A DNA stretch of 64,000 bases from Polaribacter sp. ALD11 (GCF_002831685.1 NZ_CP025119.1:97001-161000), one strand, 5' to 3'. Positions 1 to 12,589 are shown, counted from the stretch's first letter. Numbers and translations are program-made. Notes: generated from the sequence alone by a model not told the origin.

Positions 1-420
1 AGGCAGTCATTGTCAAACGAAATATGTTGTATTCAAAATTATTTAGATTTAGAAAAAATTAGACATGATGATCTATTAGAGGTAAATATGTCTATTTCAG
101 GAGATATACAAGACAAAGAAATTGCGCCTATTTTATTGCTCACATTTGTTGAGAATGCTTTTAAACACGGTGTTAATAAAAATATAGGTGTAATAAAAAT
201 TGATGTAGATTTTACAGTAAAAGAAGATTTTCTTTATTTTACAATTACCAATCCTTTACCTGTAATAACAAAAATTGAAAATATTTTTGAACATTCTAGT
301 GGTATTGGTTTAGAGAATGTAAAAAAAAGGTTAACTTTAGGCTATAATCAAGATGATTATAAGTTGACTATAAATAATGATAATAAATTTACTGTAAGTC
401 TAAAGATTAAAGTTACTTAA
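1..420 (+). CDS. LytS-type sensor histidine kinase, 3' part (5' end outside window)
   Basis: The frame is open from base 1, so the gene begins upstream and only about 139 C-terminal residues are present; a TTG at base 10 is not a convincing start. The visible part begins in the His_kinase (PF06580-type) segment with the pattern NYLDLEKIR, seen just after the phospho-acceptor helix in LytS/YehU-like kinases. It is followed by a short HATPase domain: the N-box reads FVENAFKHGVN and the G-box GIGLENVKKRL. Such kinases sit in the inner membrane and phosphorylate a LytTR response regulator, which is exactly the next gene, 44 bp downstream. The signal sensed cannot be judged because the N-terminal membrane part is missing. 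Confidence 0.88.
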   Translation, partial: RQSLSNEICCIQNYLDLEKIRHDDLLEVNMSISGDIQDKEIAPILLLTFVENAFKHGVNKNIGVIKIDVDFTVKEDFLYFTITNPLPVITKIENIFEHSSGIGLENVKKRLTLGYNQDDYKLTINNDNKFTVSLKIKVT

Positions 421-464
421 ATGAACTTTATTTTTAGGGCAGATTTTTATGTTAATTAGTACGT

Positions 465-1175
465 ATGAAAATAAAATGCTTGATTATTGATGATGAACCT
501 TTAGCTGTTAATGTTGTAAAAAACTATTTAGAGCAAATTGAAGGAGCAGAATTGGTAAATACTTTTAACAATGCTATTTATGCTTTAAATTTTCTAAAAG
601 ACCATTCAGTTGATGTTATTTTTCTAGATATTAATATGCCTATTTTAGACGGACTTAATTTTATCAAGAGCCTAAAAAACCCTCCACTAATTATTGTTAC
701 GAGTGCTTATACTGAGTTTGCTATAGAAACCTATGAACTAGATGTTTTAGATTATTTAGTGAAACCTTTTGACTTCCCTAGGTTTATGAGAGCGTTAAAT
801 AAGGTTTACAATAGGCTAGATATACATAAAAATGTAACTGAGAACAATAATACGCGTCCTTATCTTTTTGTTAAGATTGATAAGAAAAAAATGAAAAAGA
901 TTTTTTTAGATGAAATATTGGTTATTGAATGCCTTAAAGATTATCTGAAAATTAATACGACTCATGGTCGATTTATGATTCATAGTACATTGTCAGACTT
1001 TACGAAACTTTTACCTTCTAATGATTTTATTAGAATACATAGGTCTTACACTATTGCTATGGATAAAATTGATGCCGTTGAAGGTAATTGTATAGAGATT
1101 GATGGTATGAAATATGTTATTGGAAGATCTTATATTCACGAAGTAAAAGAAAAGGTTTTAAGCTCTTCTATCTAA
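465..1175 (+). CDS. LytTR-family response regulator
   Basis: A 236-residue two-domain transcription factor. Residues 1 to about 120 form a receiver domain with the acidic pair D9-D10, phospho-acceptor D55 in FLDINMP, T79 and K100 in the LVKPF motif. Residues about 130-236 are a LytTR DNA-binding domain (patterns IECLKDYLKI and FIRIHRSYTI). It is co-directional with the truncated LytS-type kinase and probably its cognate partner. A terminator follows, so the pair ends a transcription unit. Its target is unknown; the nearest downstream locus is SusC/SusD pair 1 on the other strand, which has no other regulator beside it, but a link is only a guess. Confidence 0.92.
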   Translation: MKIKCLIIDDEPLAVNVVKNYLEQIEGAELVNTFNNAIYALNFLKDHSVDVIFLDINMPILDGLNFIKSLKNPPLIIVTSAYTEFAIETYELDVLDYLVKPFDFPRFMRALNKVYNRLDIHKNVTENNNTRPYLFVKIDKKKMKKIFLDEILVIECLKDYLKINTTHGRFMIHSTLSDFTKLLPSNDFIRIHRSYTIAMDKIDAVEGNCIEIDGMKYVIGRSYIHEVKEKVLSSSI

Positions 1176-1209
1176 AACTATTTTAAAACAGTTATAATAC
1201 TATAATTTT

Positions 1210-1250
1210 AACATCTATAAGGAATTTGTTCTTTATTAGATGTTTTTTTT
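1210..1250 (+). terminator. Rho-independent terminator after the LytTR gene
   Basis: Stem AACATCTA (1210-1217) pairs with TAGATGTT (1237-1244), followed by an uninterrupted T run. It lies 35 bp after the response-regulator stop codon. Confidence 0.7.
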
Positions 1251-1264
1251 GTTCTTTTTTATAG

Positions 1265-1299
1265 CAAAAAAAAGGGAGCATCTATTAAAATGCTCCCTT
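1265..1299 (-). terminator. Terminator of SusC/SusD operon 1
   Basis: A perfect 10-bp stem AAGGGAGCAT (1272-1281) and ATGCTCCCTT (1290-1299) with an 8-base loop. Read on the minus strand it is followed by eight T residues (complement of the A run at 1265-1273). It is about 50 bp past the stop of the SusD gene. Confidence 0.85.
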
Positions 1300-1351
1300 C
1301 AATCCAAATAATTCAAAATTAAATATATTAACTTAAAATATACTTATACTT

Positions 1352-3265
1352 TTAATTCTGTTGTGCCCACCACAATGGTGTGAAAACGGTGTCTGGTCCT
1401 TCTAATTTTTCAACTGCTTGTTGATATCCTCCAGGGATATTACTAGAGAAATTTGAAGGATATTTTAAACGTTGACCATAAAAATTAATGGTATTGGTCA
1501 TAAAATTTCCACTCGTTAATTGAGGCATGTTTGTTAATGGTTTTTCAATTGCCGCATTTTCAAAAAATGGCAATCCAAGTCTTCTATGATCACTCCAAGT
1601 TTCTAAAGGTAACCATGGCGTTTGTGCAATAAACTTTTGAGTTATAATCTTAGTTAAAAGGTCATTTTTTACAGCACCATTTTTATAGATTGTGTTTTCT
1701 GGATATTTCATGTTCATTGTGCCTGCAGTATTTGTGTACCCATCTACATAGGTTACAGCAACAGTAGCTGATGGCTCAGTAGTATGCGTCCAACTAACAG
1801 AAGTACCTACTCTACTATAATCTTGAGAAGTTAAGTAGTCGCTTAATTGGCTAGAAACCCCGTTGTAAGTAAAACTATCTGCAATACCTTTTTCATATGC
1901 TACTTGGCCAGTCATAGGTACGTTCCATCCTCTTAAGGCAGCTTCAGCAATTAGAAAGTGAGACTCCCAAGAAGCAAAGAATATTCTGCTATTAGAATCG
2001 TTTCTGTATTTATTAGCTAAACGAGGTAAAGTACCTGTAAAACCAAACACTTTATTTTTTGATCCTTTTTCTCCCCAGTTACCTGCAGCATAAGCATTCC
2101 AGGTAAAAGCAGCTTCAATTTCTTTTACAACATTATCTGAACCATCTACAAGATTTCTTTTTGTAATTGATGCATTACTATTCCATGAAGGGTAAGCATT
2201 AAATTCAGGATCATTAAAATCTCCTGGAATTTTAAACAAATCATATGCTCTAGGATCAATGGTGTTTTGTAAACCATCGAAAAAGAAACCTGCTGAAGGA
2301 TCATTTGTCATGCTAGAAAAATGATCATCAAATTTAAGTCCCATATAATTAGCAGGTTTAATATGGCTGTGTTTGTCTGCAGATAACATGCTTTGTGAAG
2401 TTACGCCACCTAAACCAATCATTAAATTGTTAAGAGTTGCAGTAATTTCATGATCCCACCATTGTCTCGTCATTACACCTGTATAGTCATTATAACCAGA
2501 TTCTTCTTTTACAGAGAAATTATCTGTAGCATCTTGAATAAAAGCACTACCAACAGCACTTTCAAATTCTGCCTGTGCTTTAGCTGGATCTACTTCAGAC
2601 AAACGCATTGCTAAACGCATTCTCAAAGAATTACCATACTTTTGCCATTTTGCATAATCATATCCATAAGCTGGATCTAACTTTTTTAATGCATCACCAG
2701 GGTTTGAAACAGATAGGTCTAAGGCAGCTGTAGCTTCGGTTAATTCTTGTAGCATGTAATAGTAAACTTCTTTCACGTTACTATATTCTGGATTTACACC
2801 TTGAAAACCGTTGATAGGAATTGGTCCAAAATTATCTGTCATTTCGCTCATAATGTAAGCTCTCCATATTCTTGCAACTTGTTTAAGATTAGGTGTATGC
2901 TCTTTAAAACTTCCAGATGCTATTTGTTCATCAGCAATTTCAATACCTGCGTTTATGTTTCTTAACCAAGAAGAAACATATCTGTTATAGTAATCACTTG
3001 TCCAACCATCGTTTGATCCTCCTTCAGATAAAGTACCTACTCTAGTCATTCTACCTGCGTCATCCCAATATAGAACAAATACACGTTCTGCAATGTGTGG
3101 GTCTTGTTGTGCACCACCAATAGAACTATTAATAAAATATTCTGTTTGTACTTGATCTTTACTTGCAGCTGTTGGGTTGATGTTTATCTCCTCAAAATCT
3201 GAACAAGAAGTAAATGCGAGTAGCATTATACCAAGTAAGTTCGCTTTTTTTAATATTTTTCTCAT
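1352..3265 (-). CDS. SusD/RagB-family nutrient-binding outer-membrane lipoprotein (pair 1)
   Basis: A 637-residue surface lipoprotein with a lipobox ending at C21 (LLAFTSC) followed by the acidic SDFEE stretch typical of surface-exported lipoproteins in this phylum. The pattern WQKYGNSLRMRLAMR and the length point to the larger SusD-like subfamily (PF12741/PF12771 type) rather than classical SusD. It is expected to cap the TonB-dependent transporter encoded 20 bp upstream and to help bind the ligand. Unlike pairs 2 and 3 there are no glycoside hydrolases in the same transcription unit, so the substrate may be a peptide, glycopeptide or an unrelated glycan. The ligand cannot be read from sequence. 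Confidence 0.9.
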   Translation of the reverse strand: MRKILKKANLLGIMLLAFTSCSDFEEININPTAASKDQVQTEYFINSSIGGAQQDPHIAERVFVLYWDDAGRMTRVGTLSEGGSNDGWTSDYYNRYVSSWLRNINAGIEIADEQIASGSFKEHTPNLKQVARIWRAYIMSEMTDNFGPIPINGFQGVNPEYSNVKEVYYYMLQELTEATAALDLSVSNPGDALKKLDPAYGYDYAKWQKYGNSLRMRLAMRLSEVDPAKAQAEFESAVGSAFIQDATDNFSVKEESGYNDYTGVMTRQWWDHEITATLNNLMIGLGGVTSQSMLSADKHSHIKPANYMGLKFDDHFSSMTNDPSAGFFFDGLQNTIDPRAYDLFKIPGDFNDPEFNAYPSWNSNASITKRNLVDGSDNVVKEIEAAFTWNAYAAGNWGEKGSKNKVFGFTGTLPRLANKYRNDSNSRIFFASWESHFLIAEAALRGWNVPMTGQVAYEKGIADSFTYNGVSSQLSDYLTSQDYSRVGTSVSWTHTTEPSATVAVTYVDGYTNTAGTMNMKYPENTIYKNGAVKNDLLTKIITQKFIAQTPWLPLETWSDHRRLGLPFFENAAIEKPLTNMPQLTSGNFMTNTINFYGQRLKYPSNFSSNIPGGYQQAVEKLEGPDTVFTPLWWAQQN

Positions 3266-3285
3266 TACTTATATTTTTTAATTTT

Positions 3286-6200
3286 TTAGAAACTTAAAGA
3301 CACATTCATAAACACGCTACTTGTTGTAGGTGGTGAAAGGTATTCAAAACCTGTAGCATTGGTAGATGTAGCAAATACAGATTCTGGATCAATACCATTT
3401 AGGTTATTTTTTATCATCCAAACGTTATTCGCAGAAATTCCAATTTTTGCATTTTGTATACCTGAATCTGTCAACCAATTACTTTTTAAATTGTAGTTAA
3501 GGTTTACGTTTCTTAATCTTACATGCGTAGCATCGTAAACATTTGCTTCATTAATACCTAAATTTCCAGATCTTGCTGTTATAGCTGTCCAGTAATCTTG
3601 AGGAGATACTGCTGTAGTATTTGGAACAAAACCAGAACCACCATCACTAACAACACCTTCTACTATGAAGTCTTCTCTTAACCCGTTTACAACTGTTGCA
3701 GCTGCAGTTCCAGATTGTTGTAATGCTAAATTAGAACCAGAGAATATATCTCCACCTATACTAGCATCAATTAAAAAACCAAGGGATAAATTTTTGTAAG
3801 TAAATGTGTTTGAAAAACTAATTAAGGCATCAGGTTGTTGTTCTCCTAATTTAAATTTATCTGAAGTAGCTGTAGGTAAGCCATTACCATCTACAATTAT
3901 TTGACCAAAGTTAGCACTACCTTCATCTGTAACACGTGCATATTTAGTTCCCCAAATTTCACCATATACTCCTTTTTCAATAGCTAAAACAGCTAAGTTG
4001 TCATACCCTCCTAAACGAAATTGAGTAACATCTTCAGCTAAACGTTCAATTGTATTGTCATTTCGAGAATAGTTAATACTTGCTTCCCAATTTAAGCCTT
4101 CTGGGTTGTGTAGAATTTTACCGTTTAAAGACAATTCAAAACCTTTGTTTTGCACGTCTCCTGCGTTTACTTTTTTAGAGTTGTAACCACTTAAAGGGTC
4201 TAATGGTAAGTTAATTAGTTGGTTTGTTGCATTTGATTGATACATTGCAAAATCTAAACCTAAACGGTTGTTAAAGAATCTTCCTTCAATACCAATTTCT
4301 TTAGATTTAATTAATTCGCTTCTTAAATCTGGGTTAAACAAGACATCATTAGTACCTGCAGTGGTGTTGTTATTTGGGTCGTTACCAACAGTGTAATAAT
4401 TGTAAAGCTCATATTCTCCTAAGTCATTACCAACAGTAGCATAAGATGCTCTAACTTTACCAAAGGTTAACCAGCTAGGTAAATCTACATTTTGTTTTTT
4501 TAACATGTCTGTAAACACGAAAGAAGTACTTATTGATGGATAGAAGAATGACCTATTCTCTTTGCTTAAAGTAGAAGACCAGTCGTTACGAGCTGTAAAA
4601 TCTACAAACAAATATCCATTATAGTTTACTTGGAATGTACCGTAAATAGAGTTGATTTTTTTCTCTCTTGAACCTTGATTAATGTTTGAAGGATTGACAC
4701 CATTATTCAACGTAAATAAGTTAGGTACTACTAAATCGCCAGAACTTCCGTTTAAAAAATTAGAAGATCTTGCCATTATATTACCACCAAGTGTTACTGC
4801 ACCACCAAATTTACCAATAACATCATCTTTATTAGCAAGTAATAGTAAACTATAATTTTTCTCGATAAAAGAATCTTTACCAAAACTATATCTACCTGTT
4901 TCACTATCTGGGCTACCAGAATATAGTTTAGACTCTGTTGTGGTTGTATATAAATCAGCTCCTGCATTTACTTCAGAACTTAACCAGTCATTAAACCTAT
5001 ATTTTAAAGATCCATTTAATAAAAAACGATCTCTAGCATCTTCACTTAATCTGTTTTTTACAGACCAATATGGGTTTTCAGCATTTTCTGAAAGATACCA
5101 CCTCATGTTGCCAAATTCATCAGAACTGTTTAGAAATTGAGTAATATCTACAGATACAGGTAATTGTGCTACCGTACCAAAAGCATTGTTATTATTGTTA
5201 CCATTTAAAGGTCTGTTACCAGCTTTTGCATTGATGTATTGTACTTTCACATCTGTTGTCCATCTATTATCTTCACCAAATTTAGAGACAGCCCTAGTGG
5301 TAAGGTTTAATCTTTCTAATGTAGATCCAGGAATATTGCTTTCATTTTCTAAATAATTTACAGAAGTATAAAGAGATGTTGCTTCTGTAGCTTGCTGTTG
5401 AAATGATACGCTATAATTCTGGCTAAATCCACCATTGTAAAAATTATCTAAATTATCATAAGCTCTTAAAGATACTTGATCACCTTTCCAATCTGATACC
5501 GATTGTCCTTCAATTCTAGGCCCCCAACTAGAACCAGAATTATTTACATAAATGCCTTGGCTACCTTGACCAAATGATTTTTGTGTTTTTGGCTTAATGA
5601 ATAACCTTTCAAAACCAGTAGTTACAGAGACTGTAATACCAAGACCTTTTCTTGATTTTCCTGTTTTTGTTGTAATTAAAATTACCCCATTACCTGCACG
5701 TGAACCGTATAAAGCCGCAGCAGAAGCACCTTTTAAAACAGTCATTGTTTCGATATCATCTGAATTTAAATCTCCTAAACCATTTCCTAAATCTTGAGAA
5801 GGATTGAAAAAATCTGTATTATCAGCACCTGTAAAGTTATCCATAGGAATCCCATCAACAACTATTAAAGGTTGATTATCACCAGATAAAGAGCTATTAC
5901 CCCTTAAAACAATTTTAGATGAACTCGCAGGACCATTACTTCCCTTGATAATCTGTACACCCGCCACTTTACCAGCTAAAGCATTCGCCACGTTGGTTTC
6001 TCTTGCTTCTGTTAAAGCTTCTCCTTTAACTTCTTGAACAGCATAACCTAAAGATTTTCTTTCTCTCTTAATACCAAGAGCAGTTATTACTATTTCATTC
6101 AATTGATTTACATCTTCTGCTAAAGATATATTCATAACAACTGCACCATTCAATGCTTTTTCTTGAGTTACATACCCCATGTATGTAAACTGTAAAACAG

Positions 6201-6411
6201 CATCTGCACTTGAAACCTTAATACTGAATTTACCATCAAAATCTGTTGTTGTTCCGTTTGAGGTGTTTTTAACCATTACACTAGCTCCCGGAAGTCCGAA
6301 ACCCGTTGCAGTATCAATAACCACCCCTTTTACTGTTGTTTGCGCTTGCATCATACCGCATGTGCAGAATATTCCAAACATAAACAGCAATCTAAGTACC
6401 TTTTTTGTCAT
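3286..6411 (-). CDS. SusC/RagA-family TonB-dependent transporter (pair 1)
   Basis: A 1041-residue outer-membrane transporter. A signal peptide ending MMQAQ (about residue 24) is followed by a carboxypeptidase-regulatory-like domain (about 26-105, with DFDGKFSIKV), a plug domain (about 115-230, with SAAALYGSRAGNGVILITTKTGK-type sequence) and a 22-strand barrel finishing with the aromatic-ended NVSLSF. It should import a ligand using TonB energy together with the downstream SusD-like lipoprotein. It is first in a two-gene minus-strand operon that ends at the 1265-1299 terminator. No TonB box or anti-sigma STN domain is evident at the N terminus, so FecR/sigma control is unlikely. Confidence 0.94.
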   Translation of the reverse strand: MTKKVLRLLFMFGIFCTCGMMQAQTTVKGVVIDTATGFGLPGASVMVKNTSNGTTTDFDGKFSIKVSSADAVLQFTYMGYVTQEKALNGAVVMNISLAEDVNQLNEIVITALGIKRERKSLGYAVQEVKGEALTEARETNVANALAGKVAGVQIIKGSNGPASSSKIVLRGNSSLSGDNQPLIVVDGIPMDNFTGADNTDFFNPSQDLGNGLGDLNSDDIETMTVLKGASAAALYGSRAGNGVILITTKTGKSRKGLGITVSVTTGFERLFIKPKTQKSFGQGSQGIYVNNSGSSWGPRIEGQSVSDWKGDQVSLRAYDNLDNFYNGGFSQNYSVSFQQQATEATSLYTSVNYLENESNIPGSTLERLNLTTRAVSKFGEDNRWTTDVKVQYINAKAGNRPLNGNNNNNAFGTVAQLPVSVDITQFLNSSDEFGNMRWYLSENAENPYWSVKNRLSEDARDRFLLNGSLKYRFNDWLSSEVNAGADLYTTTTESKLYSGSPDSETGRYSFGKDSFIEKNYSLLLLANKDDVIGKFGGAVTLGGNIMARSSNFLNGSSGDLVVPNLFTLNNGVNPSNINQGSREKKINSIYGTFQVNYNGYLFVDFTARNDWSSTLSKENRSFFYPSISTSFVFTDMLKKQNVDLPSWLTFGKVRASYATVGNDLGEYELYNYYTVGNDPNNNTTAGTNDVLFNPDLRSELIKSKEIGIEGRFFNNRLGLDFAMYQSNATNQLINLPLDPLSGYNSKKVNAGDVQNKGFELSLNGKILHNPEGLNWEASINYSRNDNTIERLAEDVTQFRLGGYDNLAVLAIEKGVYGEIWGTKYARVTDEGSANFGQIIVDGNGLPTATSDKFKLGEQQPDALISFSNTFTYKNLSLGFLIDASIGGDIFSGSNLALQQSGTAAATVVNGLREDFIVEGVVSDGGSGFVPNTTAVSPQDYWTAITARSGNLGINEANVYDATHVRLRNVNLNYNLKSNWLTDSGIQNAKIGISANNVWMIKNNLNGIDPESVFATSTNATGFEYLSPPTTSSVFMNVSLSF

Positions 6412-6434
6412 AATTAATTATTTTTGTTTCGTAA

Positions 6435-6477
6435 ATTAATCGAAAAAACAAATGAAAAATAAATATTTTCGACTAAT
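6435..6477. repeat. Inverted repeat in the leader/promoter of SusC pair 1
   Basis: Arms ATTAATCGAAAA (6435-6446) and TTTTCGACTAAT (6466-6477) are complementary at 11 of 12 positions with a 19-base spacer, 24-66 bp upstream of the SusC start codon. It could be a dyad operator or a leader hairpin. No function is established. Confidence 0.45.
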
Positions 6478-7100
6478 GACAATTTTGGACATGAGTTGGT
6501 TCTATATTATTATCATTATGTTATTTATTATTCTTGTAAACTATTAGTAACTAGTATTCTTATTAAGAATTTGTGTTTTACATTGGTTAATGCTCCTGTA
6601 TAATTACATGTTGTGATGTATTGGGTTAGATAGTTTTTTGTAGCTAAATCTTATATTCAATTAAGTGGAATGTCTTTTATAGTTTATAAGTTTAAAATAT
6701 GTTTTAAATGGGATATACATCTCTTTTAAATGTATAATTAAAGAGCAAAAAAAATAATTTAGGTTTTAAATTATCAACATATATAATACTTTATTAGTGT
6801 ATGTGTTATTGTAAATAAGTTACTTAGGTATTGTGTTAAGTGTAATTTTATATAATAGCATTTAGTTTCTTAAACTTCAAAATACTTTTATTGTTTTTTT
6901 GTTATAGCTTAAGTAATAAATTAATTATTTACGCTTTAAATTGTTTGTTTATCTCTAGTTTATCTAATTCTAATTTTTTATTAAATAGTTTACAACATGT
7001 GTATTCTATCTAAAATGTTAAATAATTTACAATAAAAGATCCTTTAGATCTGTTCATCTGTTGTTTGTCGAAATAATTAACCTTAAATTAACCCTTATTT
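6478..7100. other. Non-coding AT-rich stretch upstream of SusC pair 1
   Basis: About 620 bp of very AT-rich DNA with stops in every frame and no recognisable protein remnant, RNA gene or terminator. It must hold the promoter of SusC pair 1, but I could not find a clear flavobacterial -33/-7 pair on the minus strand. Confidence 0.4.
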
Positions 7101-7126
7101 TATTTTTATATTATGTACAACATAAT
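7101..7126 (+). promoter_or_regulatory. Putative GntR operator, site A, with degenerate -7 box
   Basis: A perfect palindrome ATTATGT-ACA-ACATAAT at 7110-7126, preceded one base away by TATTTTTA (7101-7108), close to the flavobacterial -7 element TAnnTTTG. The same -7 box to operator spacing is seen at 40020-40045 and 46872-46897. It fronts the decayed SusC/SusD pair at 7141. No good -33 TTG was found at 17-23 bp. Confidence 0.6.
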
Positions 7127-7140
7127 GTAAAAATAATTTT

Positions 7141-7440
7141 ATGATTTAAAAAGTAAGTAAATTACTGTTTGGGTTTTGTTTACTCAGCTTTATGGCGGTG
7201 CAAGTTGCAGTAAAAGCAACAATTACAGATTTAGATGATGGCACTACTTGATTTTAATGGAAGTACTCAATAAAACAGGGCTAAAGTGCTACCTTATAAT
7301 GCAGTTATGTAGGTTTTGGTATTCAGAAAAAAGGGAACTTAACAGGTGTGATAATTGCAACTGATTCTGAAATTCTAAAAGATAGACCTGTAACTAATGT
7401 GATGCAGGTGTCTCATAGAGCTTTACCTGGCTAAGATATG
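7141..7440 (+). pseudogene. Decayed SusC N-terminal remnant
   Basis: Reading 7150-7240 gives a signal-peptide-like segment and then VKATITDLDDGTT, broken by stops. A short D-F-N-G echo follows. From 7309 to 7434 the frame gives VGFGIQKKGNLTG, then ATDSEILKDRPVTNVMQ and ALPG before a stop. This matches the canonical SusC plug start (VGYGTQKK.NLTG ... RPVTN..Q.L.G.VPG). Frame changes and in-frame stops show that the gene is dead, and the rest of the plug and the whole barrel (about 2.5 kb) are missing. The remnant keeps the regulatory palindrome at 7110-7126 in front of it. Confidence 0.75.
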
Positions 7441-7484
7441 ACGTTAGATTTAAAATTTAGAGTAGGTTTGTATGAAGGTACTTA

Positions 7485-7857
7485 GGTACTTTAACACAAG
7501 CTGATTTAGAAATAACTATTAATTTATTAAGAGATCGTGGTGGGACGCAAGGTTTAAGTATATTTTCAGTAGTAGGCCAAACAACGCTTATACAGCTGTA
7601 AGCGACTTTATTAATGAAGTAAAAAGAGAACGTAGAGTTGGCTTAGAAGATAGATGTTTTGATGATTTAATATGTTGATATTATGTTGATTAATTAATTT
7701 TTATAAATTATTAAATTAAACTGTAGAATATGGTAATATATATCCTTATCTAAATAGTCTTCCGTCAGGATTTTTAGTTTTATTTAACTAGAGATTATTT
7801 ACCTCTTGTGTCAAAAGAACAAATACGAGTGTTACTCAAAACCCAGGGTGCCAATAG
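7485..7857 (+). pseudogene. Decayed SusD C-terminal remnant
   Basis: Three frames carry pieces of a SusD C-terminal region in the right order. 7491-7601 gives LTQADLEITINLLRDRGG, like the LTQADLD..IN.LR.R segment of SusD. 7607-7678 gives FINEVKRERRVGLEDRCFDDL, like EIRRERRVELAFEG.R.FDLIRW. 7819-7857 gives TNTSVTQNPGCQ, like the usual C-terminal LTQNPGW. The frames differ (two frameshifts and several stops). It follows a SusC remnant, so a complete SusC/SusD pair has been lost by a large internal deletion plus point decay. Confidence 0.75.
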
Positions 7858-7949
7858 ATAAAAAATAATTAATTTTTTGTTTAGAATATTTATTATTTGA
7901 TTGATTTTTATAGTTTTTTTTAATTCTATTTATTAGAAATCACTCTTAA

Positions 7950-7966
7950 TATAAGTATAACATAAT
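7950..7966. promoter_or_regulatory. Weak candidate GntR operator, site E, upstream of GH2
   Basis: TATAAGT-ATA-ACATAAT: the right arm matches the palindrome seen elsewhere exactly, while the left arm matches at only four of seven positions, keeping the GT-N3-AC core. It lies 185 bp before the GH2 start at 8152, a distance close to that of site C from its gene. It may be a chance match. Confidence 0.3.
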
Positions 7967-8115
7967 ACTTGTTGGAAATTAACTATTTTAGTAGATTGAT
8001 AAAATCGAGTGGTTGCTAAATTAATATAACTTTATAGTTTTTTTAAATTATAGTTTTTCTATGTTGAATAAGTTTCAATAAAGGATGTTTTTTAATAAAA
8101 ACTATCTCAATATAA

Positions 8116-11268
<3,153 letters not shown>

Positions 11269-11291
11269 GGTAATTAATGCAAAAATAAATA

Positions 11292-11326
11292 AATATCGAC
11301 TTCTCAATTTATGGGAAGTCGATATT
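11292..11326. other. Strong intergenic hairpin between GH2 and GH27
   Basis: Perfect 12-bp arms AATATCGACTTC (11292-11303) and GAAGTCGATATT (11315-11326) around an 11-base loop. No T run follows on either strand, so it looks like an mRNA-stabilising or partial-attenuation hairpin rather than a standard terminator. It starts 23 bp after the GH2 stop and ends 15 bp before the next start codon. Confidence 0.6.
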
Positions 11327-11341
11327 CTAATATAAAAAAAT

Positions 11342-12589
11342 ATGATTAAATACTCTTTATTTTTAGCGTTGATGCTACTTATGTCTTGTCAAAATTCTGG
11401 TAATACCAAAGACATTCAGAATGAAAAAAATAGTAAAGAAACCTTAAAGCCGCAAACCCCAATTATGGGTTGGTCTAGTTGGAACAATTTTCATGTGAAT
11501 ATTAATGAGGAGATTATAAAAGGACAAGCAGACTTTATGGTTTCTTCGGGAATGGCAGCCGCTGGTTATTCTTATGTGAATATAGATGATGGTTTTTTCG
11601 GTGGTCGTGATAGCGAAGGAAATTTATTAGTACATCCAGAAAGGTTTCCAAACGGAATGAAAGTAATTTCAGACTATATTCATTCGAAAGGCTTAAAAGC
11701 GGGTATTTATTCAGACGCAGGTATTAATACTTGTGGATCTCAATGGGACAAAGACACGATTAGTGTAGGATCTGGACTTTTAGGTCATGATAGAAAAGAT
11801 TTAAAATTGATGTTGAAAGACTGGAATTATGATTTTATTAAAATTGATTGGTGTGGTGGAGATTGGTTAGGTTTAGATGAAGAAACAAGATATACCCAAA
11901 TTGCAAACATCATAAATGAAATTAAACCAAACACGGTTTACAATATTTGTAGATGGAAATTTCCTGGGGAATGGGCGTTACAAATAGCAGATTCTTGGAG
12001 GATATCTGGTGATATTAGCAATGAATTTCATTCTATTTTAAACATTATAGATTTGAATGTAGATTTATGGAAATATGCTTCACCAGGTCATGTAAATGAT
12101 ATGGACATGTTGCAAGTTGGTAGAGGTATGAGTTTTGAAGAAGATAAAACACATTTTAGCATGTGGTCTATGATGAATTCACCATTGTTGGCAGGTAATG
12201 ATTTAAGAGAAATGAGTCAGCAAACCATCGATATTTTAACCAATAAAGAAATTATAGCGTTAAATCAAGATCCGTTAGTGTATCAAGCTAGACGATTGGT
12301 AGATCATGGCGATTTAGAAGTCTGGGCAAAACCATTAGTGCATACTATGAGTGGTAAAGTAGCAGTGACTTTATTGAACAGGTCAAATGAAGCAAAAACA
12401 ATTAGTTTTAATTTAGACACTGTAGGAATTGATGTTGTAGAAGGATATACCTATCGTGATATTTGGGCTAAAAAAGATTTCATAAAAACGAATCAAAAAA
12501 GTTTGTCTTTTGAGGTGCCAAAACATGGTGTTGTTGTTTTAACAATTATCGGAACTTCAAAACCATTTAATGTGTTTCAGAATAAATAA
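11342..12589 (+). CDS. GH27 alpha-galactosidase/alpha-N-acetylgalactosaminidase-family lipoprotein
   Basis: A 415-residue lipoprotein (lipobox LLMSC, C16) with a GH27 TIM barrel and a short C-terminal beta domain (about 320-410). The family signature MGWSSWNNF opens the barrel. The nucleophile is D169 in FIKIDWCGG and the acid/base D224 in WRISGDI. GH27 enzymes retain configuration and cut terminal alpha-Gal or alpha-GalNAc. It differs clearly from the second GH27 at 51392 (for example IDDGFFGGRD versus IDDCWQIDRD), so the two probably have different specificities. It is co-directional with the flanking GH2 genes. Which sugar is removed cannot be decided here. Confidence 0.9.
   Translation: MIKYSLFLALMLLMSCQNSGNTKDIQNEKNSKETLKPQTPIMGWSSWNNFHVNINEEIIKGQADFMVSSGMAAAGYSYVNIDDGFFGGRDSEGNLLVHPERFPNGMKVISDYIHSKGLKAGIYSDAGINTCGSQWDKDTISVGSGLLGHDRKDLKLMLKDWNYDFIKIDWCGGDWLGLDEETRYTQIANIINEIKPNTVYNICRWKFPGEWALQIADSWRISGDISNEFHSILNIIDLNVDLWKYASPGHVNDMDMLQVGRGMSFEEDKTHFSMWSMMNSPLLAGNDLREMSQQTIDILTNKEIIALNQDPLVYQARRLVDHGDLEVWAKPLVHTMSGKVAVTLLNRSNEAKTISFNLDTVGIDVVEGYTYRDIWAKKDFIKTNQKSLSFEVPKHGVVVLTIIGTSKPFNVFQNK

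Noticed and set aside
6179..6439. A plus-strand 86-codon frame over the SusC start
   Set aside because: It is a shadow of the SusC N-terminal region on the other strand.
6478..7100. A possible regulatory RNA in the long AT-rich gap
   Set aside because: No promoter-terminator pair or stable structure could be seen by eye.
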